Assembly (NCBI GenBank): GCA_900754475.1
Contig: CAAECY010000025.1
Span: forward strand, 1-5,437
DNA length: 5,437 bases
DNA from: an uncultured Sutterella sp.
GTDB lineage: Bacteria; Pseudomonadota; Gammaproteobacteria; Burkholderiales; Burkholderiaceae_F
Reading direction: 5' to 3'
Each line of letters starts with the position of its first letter. Positions within the stretch are counted from its first letter, which is position 1. Made by a program: the position numbers and the translations under genes. This document shows, piece after piece, positions 1 through 5,437 of the stretch. The notes below the pieces were generated by a model. That model had not been told where the DNA came from. It made no database searches and worked only from the letters and a program-made list of their open reading frames with translations.

Positions 1-80
1 CAAAGCCCCTAACGGAGCGAAGCTCCGCATGACCGATAACTCACGGCCGCCGAACATCATCCGACGGCGTTATGAGTTTC

Positions 81-92
81 GGGGTTAACCCC
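81..92. repeat. 12-bp perfect palindrome GGGGTTAACCCC
   Basis: The sequence reads identically on both strands, and could form a 4-bp GC stem with a TTAA loop or serve as a protein-binding palindrome. It sits where the GC-rich structured segment meets the AT-richer segment. Nothing in the window shows which role, if any, it has. Confidence 0.5.
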
Positions 93-218
93 TAGTCCTA
101 ATGAACTATTTGTTTTCCTTGAAAATTATCCTTTGGCCTGATTCCGGTTCAGTAGAAAAACCGTTGCGATTACACAACACCAATCAAAGTAACCTACCCT
201 CTTAGAGGTAAGTTTATT

Positions 219-241
219 GAAATCAACGAGGTCGCTCCTCG
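219..241 (-). terminator. Possible weak intrinsic terminator of the 433-residue protein gene
   Basis: Read on the minus strand, CGAGG-AGCGA-CCTCG forms a 5-bp GC-rich stem (241 to 227) followed directly by TTGATTTC. It lies about 60 bases after the stop codon of the gene ending at 303. The stem is short and the T tract is interrupted, so this is a weak call. Rho-dependent termination is equally possible. Confidence 0.4.
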
Positions 242-302
242 ACGATTTCGGAGGGCCGATGCAGCCGACACCGATCCGGTACTGGCTCGCCTCCCGCGGC
301 TC

Positions 303-1604
303 TCAAACAAACCCGAGCATCGCCGCCTGTGCTTTTGGGGGAAGTCCCGGTCCGAAACGCGCATCCTCTTTGGCCCAGGCGCAGAGACTCGCGTCGAGTC
401 GCCAGTCCGCCTCTCGGAATGCGCCCTCACCGAAAACATCGAGCACTTTGCGCGCGGGCCACAGATCGACGAGGCCGATGCGGTAGTCCTCGAAAAAGCG
501 TTCGCCCCCGAGGGCGATCCCCTGCGTGAAGCCCGAGGGCGGCATGCGGCTCTCGGGTCGTGCGGCGGTTTCGGGCATGACGAGTTCGTGCTTGGCCCAG
601 GCGAAAATGCGGATCGTCGAATTGCCGACGTCCTTCGAATCGTAGGCGCGCGTCTTCGAGACGGCCGTCTGCCCGAGCATGCGGGGTAGCTTGTCGGTCG
701 GGAAAGGCACCTCGATGCTTTCGTACTTGACGCGATTGGGCTTCACGCCCTGCCGTTCCGCCAGCGCGTCGTTTTCCTCCTTCCAGGTCCAAAGGAGCTC
801 CCGGTAGTCGGGCTTCACCCAGTCGCCGAGCCCCCAGCCCCCGAGAAACGCGGGATTTTTCTCCGTGCGCGCGTTGCGGCGCGAAATCGGTCGGTCGCGC
901 TCGTAAAATGCCGCAAGTTTTTCGTCCCTCAATTCGAGGAACCGCTGCCGCAGCGCCTCGGGTCGCTCCGCCAACATCGAGACGGGAACGAGCACCTGCT
1001 GCACCGAGGTGCGAAGCCGCCGCGCGAACCACGCATGAAGGTCTTCGGGGTCGAAGAGCATGCGGGCGTTCCTCGCGGTTTTCCCGAGGGCGGCCGCCGC
1101 ATCGGGCCAGCGCTTCGCGACTTCGGCCGTGTTGAGGATGAAGGGGACTTCGAGCATCGCCGTCTTCGAAAAGAGCCACCGCGTCCAGGGAAAGATCTTC
1201 AGACAGTCGAGCGTACTCCACGTGTGGTGGCGAAGGTAGTCGCCGAGCACTTCGACGCCCGGAACGATGATGACGCCGGGGAACCGCTCCTTGAGCGCTT
1301 CGGTTTTGGCACGGTAGTCGACCGCGCGCGATCCGACGCGGACGGAGTCGAGAGCGTCCTCCTCATCGAAGTCGGCTTCGATCGCCGGTGCTTCCGGTGA
1401 CGCCTCCGCAGACGCATGGAGAATCGACGCCCCGGCCTCTCCGATCGCCTCTTTGTATACAACCTTCCCCCGCCCCGTTTCGGGCCCTGCGACCGCGGGG
1501 GCGTCGGATGCCGGAGTCTCACTCGGGATCGGAGGCGAGGACGAGGTCGGCGCCCCTCCGGTTGGAGACGAGTCGATGCGTGAGTCGGGTTTGAGGCGTG
1601 CCAT
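303..1604 (-). CDS. Hypothetical protein, 433 residues, disordered N-terminus, family not recognised
   Basis: I do not recognise this protein and assign no function. Residues 1 to ~85 are rich in Pro, Ser, Ala and Glu and look disordered, ending in an acidic stretch (ADFDEEDALD). The rest looks like a folded soluble domain. It is tryptophan-rich (13 Trp), with an HHTW motif near 126-129, a WTRW-type cluster near 140-143, an LLWTW stretch near 270-274 and a conserved-looking tail containing RIFAWAKHELVMPE (~332-345), PPSGFTQGIALGGERFFEDYRIGLVDLWPARKVL (~355-388, key residues only). There is no signal peptide or membrane segment. An upstream in-frame ATG at 1634 would add 10 residues. I prefer 1604 because a TATAAT box at 1637-1642 puts the likely transcription start at about 1630, so the upstream ATG would fall outside the message. 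The ribosome site at 1604 (AAAAGA, 1611-1616) is weak. The gene is transcribed in the same direction as the hydrolase gene 177 bases upstream. High GC and sustained codon periodicity support it as real. Confidence 0.8.
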   Translation of the reverse strand: MARLKPDSRIDSSPTGGAPTSSSPPIPSETPASDAPAVAGPETGRGKVVYKEAIGEAGASILHASAEASPEAPAIEADFDEEDALDSVRVGSRAVDYRAKTEALKERFPGVIIVPGVEVLGDYLRHHTWSTLDCLKIFPWTRWLFSKTAMLEVPFILNTAEVAKRWPDAAAALGKTARNARMLFDPEDLHAWFARRLRTSVQQVLVPVSMLAERPEALRQRFLELRDEKLAAFYERDRPISRRNARTEKNPAFLGGWGLGDWVKPDYRELLWTWKEENDALAERQGVKPNRVKYESIEVPFPTDKLPRMLGQTAVSKTRAYDSKDVGNSTIRIFAWAKHELVMPETAARPESRMPPSGFTQGIALGGERFFEDYRIGLVDLWPARKVLDVFGEGAFREADWRLDASLCAWAKEDARFGPGLPPKAQAAMLGFV

Positions 1605-1636
1605 CGGGTGTCTTTTGAATGCAAATACAAACATCG

Positions 1637-1665
1637 ATTATACAGTTCAAAAGAGAAACGCGGAA
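1637..1665 (-). promoter_or_regulatory. Probable promoter of the 433-residue protein gene
   Basis: A perfect TATAAT hexamer on the minus strand occupies 1642 down to 1637. At 17-bp spacing the -35 position (1665-1660) reads TTCCGC, a poor match to TTGACA, so the promoter may need an activator. The predicted start near 1630 gives a leader of about 26 bases to the ATG at 1604. The -35 position overlaps one arm of the inverted repeat at 1663-1687. Confidence 0.55.
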
Positions 1666-1687
1666 ATCGCGCTTCGGATGCGATTTC
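1663..1687. repeat. Perfect 8-bp inverted repeat GAAATCGC-N9-GCGATTTC
   Basis: The left arm is 1663-1670, the right arm 1680-1687 and the spacer nine bases. Two readings are possible. As RNA from the minus strand it forms a hairpin followed by CGCGTTTCTCTTTT, about 95 bases after the hydrolase stop codon, so it could terminate that gene. As DNA it overlaps the -35 position of the TATAAT promoter of the next gene, so it could be an operator. The sequence alone does not decide between them, and both may apply. Confidence 0.55.
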
Positions 1688-1781
1688 AGCTTTCGGGCGC
1701 AGCTCCCGCGGTTGGGCGAGGTCGCGACCCCGAGAGGAGGTTAAGGTGCTCCCGGTGCGGCGAGTTACGCCCGAGCCCGAG

Positions 1782-2498
1782 TCAATACTTCGCGCACTCC
1801 CGAACGAACTCGTGGAAAAGCCGTGCCGCTTCGCCGTGTCGGGCGCTTAAGCGCTCCAGATGCCATTGGACCGCAATGACAAAGCGCTTCTCGGGCGACT
1901 CGAACCCTTCGAGCACGTCGTCGTCCGCCGAATAAACTGCGGGTTCGAAGACGGGGGCGAGACGTTTGACGGCCTGATGGTGCAGAGAATTCACACCGAT
2001 CCGCTCCCCCGACCATTCGGCAATTCGGGTGCCCGGTACCGTCCGAACGTCGTGCACGAGTTGGGATTCGGCGTCGCTTCGCGAGTGGCGTTCGGGCGGA
2101 AGACCGAGCTGCGAAGGCAAATCCTGATAGAGCGAGCCGCCGAAAGCGACGTTGAGGATCTGCGCGCCGCGGCAAATGGCGAGAATCGGAAGGTCCTTTT
2201 CCCAGGCCTTGCGAATGAGGTGGAGTTCGAGTTGGTCGCGCTCCGTCTCAATGGGGCCGCACTCGGGAAGGGGCGTCTCGCCGTAGAGCCTCGGGTCGAC
2301 GTCGGCACCGCCCGTGAGCAACAGCCCGTCGAGCTGATCGAAGAGCTCGTCGAGCACGACCTCTTCGGCAAAAGGCAGAGCGAGCGGCACGCCGCCCGTA
2401 GCGCGGATGCTCTCTTCGTACCCGGCGCGCGTTCCGACGACACCCGCCTCGCGAAAACGGGCGGGCGTGAGGCCGATCAGAGGTTTTCCAGCAAGCAT
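1782..2498 (-). CDS. Gamma-glutamyl-gamma-aminobutyrate hydrolase family protein (PuuD-like, peptidase C26)
   Basis: This is a cytoplasmic class I glutamine-amidotransferase-fold hydrolase of 238 residues, close to E. coli PuuD (about 254). The family cleaves gamma-glutamyl amide bonds, as in releasing GABA from gamma-glutamyl-GABA during putrescine breakdown. In order, the protein shows the N-terminal PLIGLTPAR strand (6-14), GLLLTGGADVDPRLYGE (58-74), the nucleophile elbow AICRGAQ with Cys109, the family signature LNVAFGGSLYQDL (115-127), VNSLHHQAV (169-177) and the catalytic His213 and Glu215 in QWHLE. The usual QWHPE has Leu in place of Pro here; the catalytic residues are intact. The start at 2498 fits the family and has a ribosome site, GGAGA (2509-2505), six bases upstream; a longer 284-residue reading from 2636 adds a Pro/Arg-rich stretch unlike the family. 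It is divergent from the WYL regulator. No other polyamine genes are visible, so the true substrate is uncertain. Confidence 0.92.
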   Translation of the reverse strand: MLAGKPLIGLTPARFREAGVVGTRAGYEESIRATGGVPLALPFAEEVVLDELFDQLDGLLLTGGADVDPRLYGETPLPECGPIETERDQLELHLIRKAWEKDLPILAICRGAQILNVAFGGSLYQDLPSQLGLPPERHSRSDAESQLVHDVRTVPGTRIAEWSGERIGVNSLHHQAVKRLAPVFEPAVYSADDDVLEGFESPEKRFVIAVQWHLERLSARHGEAARLFHEFVRECAKY

Positions 2499-2693
2499 GA
2501 AGTTTCTCCGGTGTGTTGTCGGCCGGCGTGAGGGACGTCGGTCGGGATCTGTGAAAGGATTCTGCAAAGTATGCACCGTCGGGGCGCTTTGCGGCGGAGT
2601 ACGACGGAATGCGACTGAACTCGGGAATCGCGGCATCGGCCCGAGCCCCCTACAATAGGCTTTTCATCGTTCCTTTTTCCGGAGGCCGTCCCG
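2499..2693. promoter_or_regulatory. Divergent intergenic region between the hydrolase and WYL regulator genes
   Basis: This 195-base spacer must hold the starts of two opposing transcripts. On the plus strand, TACAAT at 2651-2656 is a fair -10 box 37 bases before the regulator ATG, but its -35 position is poor. I find no convincing sigma-70 promoter for the hydrolase. An interrupted inverted repeat, GCAAAG (2564-2569) and CTTTGC (2587-2592) separated by 17 bases, lies centrally and could be an operator. Confidence 0.5.
2681..2685 (+). promoter_or_regulatory. Ribosome binding site of the WYL regulator gene
   Basis: GGAGG lies eight bases before the ATG at 2694. This is a near-consensus Shine-Dalgarno sequence and fixes the start of the regulator gene. 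Confidence 0.85.
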
Positions 2694-3689
2694 ATGCCCG
2701 TCGACGATCTCGCTCCCTCGAGCGACACCCTCATCTACCTGTCGATTCTGAGGCGAATTCCCCGCGCGCGTTGGATTTCGTCGACGGAACTGCGCCGACA
2801 GCTTTCGGCCGCGGGAATCGAGATGTCGCCGCGACGGCTTCAGCGCTACCTGAAAGCCCTGAGCTCCTGGCCCGACCTCGGGGTCGAATGCCGCACGGGC
2901 TCGAAACCCTACGGCTATCGCCGCACGGACACCGGAAACGACACGACCTTTGCGAGTCTTCTGCCGCACGAAGGGTTGCTTTTGCGCCTTGCGCGCGAAC
3001 ACTTGCGCTATCAGCTGCCGCGTGAACTGACGGACGCCCTGGCACCGCTCTTTGACGCCGCGATCGACGCGTCGACCCCGTGCGACGAAGCGTCCCGCGC
3101 GAACGCCTGGCTGAAGAAAGTGTCCTTCGTTTCGAGCACCGTTCCGATGGTGCCTCCCGACATCAAGCCGCGCATTTTCGATGTCGTGAGCGAAGCGCTC
3201 TACAAAGACGTGAAGCTCCGGATCCGCTACCGCAACGTCCGCGACGAGGAGCGCGAAGCGGCGGTGTCGCCCCTCGGTCTCGTGCAGCAGGACGTGCGTC
3301 TCTATTTGGTGTGTCGCTTCGAAGGGTACGACGACGTGCGGCACCTGGCGCTTCACCGCCTGCTCGATGCCGAAACCCTCGACTGCCCGGTCGATCGCCC
3401 CGAAGGGTTCGATCTCGACCGGTACGTCGCGCAGCGTCACTTCAATTACGCGAACAGCGGCAAAATCCGACTGATTCTCGAATTCACGAGCGCCGAAACC
3501 GCACGGAACCTCAAAGAAACGCCCTTTGTCGGGCAGACCTCGTTCGAAGCGCTGCCCGACGGTACCTGGCGCGTGGAAGCGATCGTCGACGACACCGTCA
3601 TCCTCGACGGGTGGATTGCCGCCTGGCGCGAGCGCGCGGGCATGTGCCGGGTGGAAAAGATTCCGCTCGACACCGACAACCCCGCATGA
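2694..3689 (+). CDS. WYL-domain transcriptional regulator (YafY type)
   Basis: This 331-residue protein has the three-part build of WYL regulators. A helix-turn-helix lies at about 12-55 (TLIYLSILRRIP...STELRRQL...SPRRLQRYLKAL), followed by a wing around 64-77 (VECRTGSKPYGYRR). The WYL domain spans about 165-225, with VSPLGLVQQDVRLYLVCRF (191-209) and the conserved HRL after it (221-223). A C-terminal WCX-like domain covers about 257-325. WYL proteins bind DNA through the first part and sense a ligand, often a nucleotide or nucleic acid, through the WYL barrel. Here the namesake triplet reads LYL (203-205), as Trp is replaced by Leu. The length is usual for the family. A GGAGG site sits eight bases upstream of the start. 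The next gene begins 43 bases after the stop on the same strand, so the two are probably co-transcribed and the transporter is a likely target. The protein could also control itself or the divergent hydrolase. Confidence 0.92.
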   Translation: MPVDDLAPSSDTLIYLSILRRIPRARWISSTELRRQLSAAGIEMSPRRLQRYLKALSSWPDLGVECRTGSKPYGYRRTDTGNDTTFASLLPHEGLLLRLAREHLRYQLPRELTDALAPLFDAAIDASTPCDEASRANAWLKKVSFVSSTVPMVPPDIKPRIFDVVSEALYKDVKLRIRYRNVRDEEREAAVSPLGLVQQDVRLYLVCRFEGYDDVRHLALHRLLDAETLDCPVDRPEGFDLDRYVAQRHFNYANSGKIRLILEFTSAETARNLKETPFVGQTSFEALPDGTWRVEAIVDDTVILDGWIAAWRERAGMCRVEKIPLDTDNPA

Positions 3690-3699
3690 CCGCGTAACG

Positions 3700-3713
3700 C
3701 CTCGGTTCCGAGG
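3700..3713 (+). other. Small hairpin between the WYL regulator and transporter genes
   Basis: CCTCGG-TT-CCGAGG is a 14-base palindrome that can form a 5-bp stem with a GTTC loop. It is followed by ATTCTGTTC, not a clean T run, so it is unlikely to be a full terminator. It might stabilise or trim the message between the two genes and adjust their relative expression. Confidence 0.35.
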
Positions 3714-3722
3714 ATTCTGTTC

Positions 3723-3729
3723 GGAGGAG
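3723..3729 (+). promoter_or_regulatory. Ribosome binding site deciding the transporter start
   Basis: GGAGGAG lies three to five bases before the ATG at 3733. It selects this ATG over the upstream in-frame ATG at 3526, which lies inside the regulator gene and would add 69 residues that do not resemble a transporter. Confidence 0.85.
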
Positions 3730-3732
3730 CAC

Positions 3733-5361
3733 ATGCACGGACTCATCACGCTCGCAGGCGGCGTCGCACTTCTCGTGTGGGGCCTCTACATGGTCAAAAG
3801 CGGGATCCTGCGCACGTTCGGAGATTCTCTACGCACGTGGCTCTCGGTGCGACTCACGAACCGGGCGAAGGGTTTTGCGGCGGGGTTCGGACTGGCAACG
3901 CTTCTGCAAAGCTCGACCGCGTCGGCCCTGCTCGTTGCGGGCCTGCAGCAAAAGGGGCTCGTCACGACCGCGACGGCGCTTGCGTGCGTGCTCGGCGCCG
4001 ACCTCGGGAGCGCCTTCGTCGTGCGGCTGCTCTCGTTCGACCTCTCGATCGCGGTGCCGTTTCTTACGATCCTCGGGGTGATTCCGTTCGTGCGGCGGCC
4101 CGATACGCGCGCGGGGCAGTTCGGCCGGGTGCTCCTGGGCCTTGCCTTCGTGATGATGGCTCTCAAAACGATCGTCGCCGCGACGGAACCCGTCAAAGAA
4201 AGCGAGGCGCTGCTTGCCACGCTTCAGACGATCGGAGCGCATCCCCTCCTCTCGGGGTTGCTCGGTGCGGCGCTCGCCTTCGTGTGTTTTTCGAGTCTCG
4301 CCGTTGTGGCCGTGGCAGCGGGCGCCGTCACGTCGGGCGTGATCGACCCCTACGCGGGCCTTTGGGTCGTGGCGGGCGCGAACCTCGGGAGCGCGCTCCT
4401 GGCTTCCGTTTCGACCGCAACGGGGTCTCCGGTCGCGCGGCGCGCTCCGACGGGAAACCTCGTATTCCGTGCAGCGGGCGTGACGATTGCGGGCCTCGTC
4501 CTTTACGTTTTCGCAGAACCCTTGAAGGGGTTTGTGGACTCGGGCGCGAAGCTCGTCGACTTTCACCTTCTTCTCAACGCCGCGATCGGTGCGGCGGGGT
4601 TGTGCGTTTTGGGGCCCGTTGCGCGCCTGACCGATCGGCTGCTTCCTTCCGACGCCGCGCCCGACCTGCCCGCCGAAGTGAAGCTCGAAACTCCGGAAAA
4701 CCTGCTCGATCCCGTCACGGCCCTCTCGGCCGCGCGGTCCGAAGTCGTGATCACGGCGGAGCGGCTCCTCAAATTCTGGCGCGGGCTCGATACGCCCCTG
4801 CGCACGAACCCGCCCGCCGGGATTCTCTTTGCGTTTCACGACGACATCGACCTCTTGAGGCGTCGGTGCGCGGCCGTCGAACAGTTCCTGAACGACCTCA
4901 TCAAGTCGGTCTTGACGAGCGAAGAAGCCCGCTTCTGGCAAAACATCCATACCGCGAACGAAGGCCTTTCCTTTGCGCTCGACGTTGCGGACGAAATCGT
5001 GACGGAATTGGAGACGAAAAAGTGCGCCGAGCACTGCTTCTTCACGCCAGAAGGGCTCGAAGAACTTCTGCGCGAACACCAGCGTGCGGCCGAGGGCCTT
5101 GAGATGCTCGTTCGGCTCCTCGCAGGCGAGCGCCCCGGGGCGCAGGCCGATACGCCGAAGCGCACGGCTTTCCGCCGTCGAGCGCTCCTTGCGCGCATCC
5201 GCCGCAACGACGCGACGATTTACGAGCTCACTGCGCGCCACATGAAGCGCGTCGCCGAAGGGCGTGCGGGGGCGGTCGACACGAGCGCCCTGCACGTCGG
5301 GCTTCTCGCCCTCTTCCGGCGCTTCGAGACCGCCACCGCGATGTCGGCGGGGGAACTTTGA
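3733..5361 (+). CDS. Na+/phosphate cotransporter family protein with PhoU-like C-terminal domain
   Basis: This 542-residue inner-membrane protein belongs to the NptA/YjbB (Na/Pi cotransporter) family, which moves phosphate with sodium; the bacterial YjbB branch is linked to phosphate export. The membrane part (about 1-300) has roughly eight or nine hydrophobic segments in two inverted repeats. Repeat one carries the hallmark LLQSSTAS (57-64) and VLGADLGSAF (86-95). Repeat two carries CFSSLA (185-190) and VAGANLGSAL (213-222). The second motif lacks the Gln of QSS. Residues ~325-535 are helical and charged, matching the PhoU-like tail found in many members and thought to tie transport to phosphate status. 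The tail includes a CAEHC cluster (431-435) that I do not know as a family feature. The start at 3733 is set by GGAGGAG just upstream and by the family N-terminus (GLYMVKSGI). It lies downstream of the WYL regulator in the same likely operon, and a strong hairpin follows its stop. Transport of phosphate, and its direction, are inferred from the family. Confidence 0.93.
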   Translation: MHGLITLAGGVALLVWGLYMVKSGILRTFGDSLRTWLSVRLTNRAKGFAAGFGLATLLQSSTASALLVAGLQQKGLVTTATALACVLGADLGSAFVVRLLSFDLSIAVPFLTILGVIPFVRRPDTRAGQFGRVLLGLAFVMMALKTIVAATEPVKESEALLATLQTIGAHPLLSGLLGAALAFVCFSSLAVVAVAAGAVTSGVIDPYAGLWVVAGANLGSALLASVSTATGSPVARRAPTGNLVFRAAGVTIAGLVLYVFAEPLKGFVDSGAKLVDFHLLLNAAIGAAGLCVLGPVARLTDRLLPSDAAPDLPAEVKLETPENLLDPVTALSAARSEVVITAERLLKFWRGLDTPLRTNPPAGILFAFHDDIDLLRRRCAAVEQFLNDLIKSVLTSEEARFWQNIHTANEGLSFALDVADEIVTELETKKCAEHCFFTPEGLEELLREHQRAAEGLEMLVRLLAGERPGAQADTPKRTAFRRRALLARIRRNDATIYELTARHMKRVAEGRAGAVDTSALHVGLLALFRRFETATAMSAGEL

Positions 5362-5374
5362 GGCCGGAAACGGT

Positions 5375-5420
5375 CAAGGCCCGGAAGCGTGAAATGTATT
5401 TCGCTTCCGGGCCTTGCTTT
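5375..5420 (+). terminator. Strong stem-loop terminator after the transporter gene
   Basis: CAAGGCCCGGAAGCG (5375-5389) pairs perfectly with CGCTTCCGGGCCTTG (5402-5416), a 15-bp GC-rich stem with a 12-base AT-rich loop, starting 14 bases after the transporter stop codon. The trailing T run is short (CTTTAT), so efficiency is uncertain. The symmetrical stem could also serve a convergent gene beyond the window. Confidence 0.8.
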
Positions 5421-5437
5421 ATCCGCAGCTGGTCAAC

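Larger units (their letters stand above)
1..302. other. Non-coding region with several inverted repeats
   Basis: No credible gene lies here. Bases 1-95 are GC-rich and carry three self-complementary elements: CGGAGC-GAA-GCTCCG at 13-27; a longer interrupted stem over 33-82 built from CCG/CGG, AACTCA/TGAGTT and CGCCG/CGGCG around a 12-base loop; and the 12-bp palindrome GGGGTTAACCCC at 81-92. Bases ~95-230 are clearly AT-richer than the rest of the window, as expected for an intergenic or promoter region. A GATAAT hexamer on the minus strand (126-131) could be a -10 box for a leftward gene beyond the window edge, but no good -35 accompanies it. A short terminator-like hairpin at 227-241 belongs to the minus-strand gene that ends at 303. 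Confidence 0.6.

Noticed and set aside
1..30. Possible start of a leftward gene (ATG on the minus strand at 30-28, open to the window edge)
   Set aside because: Only ten codons are visible, they coincide with the 13-27 hairpin, and there is no convincing ribosome site.
259..486. Plus-strand small frame of 75 codons with GGAGGG just before its ATG
   Set aside because: The Shine-Dalgarno spacing is too short (about 3-4 bases). Most of the frame is antisense to the 433-residue protein gene, and the product is low-complexity Arg/Ser/Pro.
1720..1729. 10-bp palindrome GGTCGCGACC downstream of the hydrolase gene
   Set aside because: There is no loop room for a stable terminator hairpin and no T tract. 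GC-rich palindromes this short are expected by chance here.
1860..2531. Plus-strand open frame (223 codons) antisense to the hydrolase gene
   Set aside because: It mirrors the coding periodicity of the C26 hydrolase on the other strand, has no recognisable domain and has no good ribosome site.
2664..3749. Minus-strand open frame (361 codons) antisense to the WYL regulator
   Set aside because: The opposite strand encodes a well-supported WYL regulator with a consensus ribosome site. The antisense product has shadow-like composition.
3829..5295. Long minus-strand open frame (488 codons) antisense to the transporter gene
   Set aside because: It lies wholly opposite a clear Na/Pi cotransporter gene. 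Its product is Arg/Glu-rich with no domain pattern, as expected for the antisense of a high-GC gene.

Overview
The window is high-GC (about 60% or more by eye) with dense, Shine-Dalgarno-led bacterial genes. Codon use and protein types fit a Gram-negative proteobacterium. A Burkholderiales/Sutterellaceae-like source is my best guess, but this is a family-level impression and not a search result. I see no insertion sequence, CRISPR array, tRNA, rRNA or phage gene.

Layout: positions 1-302 hold no convincing gene. The first ~95 bases are rich in inverted repeats, bases ~95-230 are noticeably AT-richer, and a small terminator-like hairpin lies downstream of the first gene. Two genes follow on the minus strand. 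The one at 303-1604 encodes a 433-residue protein I do not recognise. Upstream of it, a 177-base gap carries a TATAAT box and a perfect 8-bp inverted repeat. The gene at 1782-2498 encodes a class I glutamine-amidotransferase-fold peptidase of the gamma-glutamyl-gamma-aminobutyrate hydrolase (PuuD/C26) family. A 195-base divergent intergenic region then separates these from two plus-strand genes: a WYL-domain transcriptional regulator (2694-3689) and, 43 bases downstream, a Na+/phosphate-cotransporter-family membrane protein with a PhoU-like cytoplasmic tail (3733-5361). The window closes with a perfect 15-bp stem-loop just after that last gene.

How the genes fit together: the regulator and the transporter are probably one transcription unit, so the WYL protein may control phosphate (or another anion) handling by its neighbour; this is inferred from context only. 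The C26 hydrolase is divergent from the regulator and may share control through the intergenic region. No polyamine-catabolism (puu) partners are visible, so its substrate is open. The unknown minus-strand protein seems to have its own promoter. No clearly new multi-gene system is evident. The points most worth a second look are the unrecognised 433-residue protein, the WYL-regulator/Na-Pi-transporter pairing, the altered second transporter repeat, and the inverted repeat over the promoter of the unknown gene.
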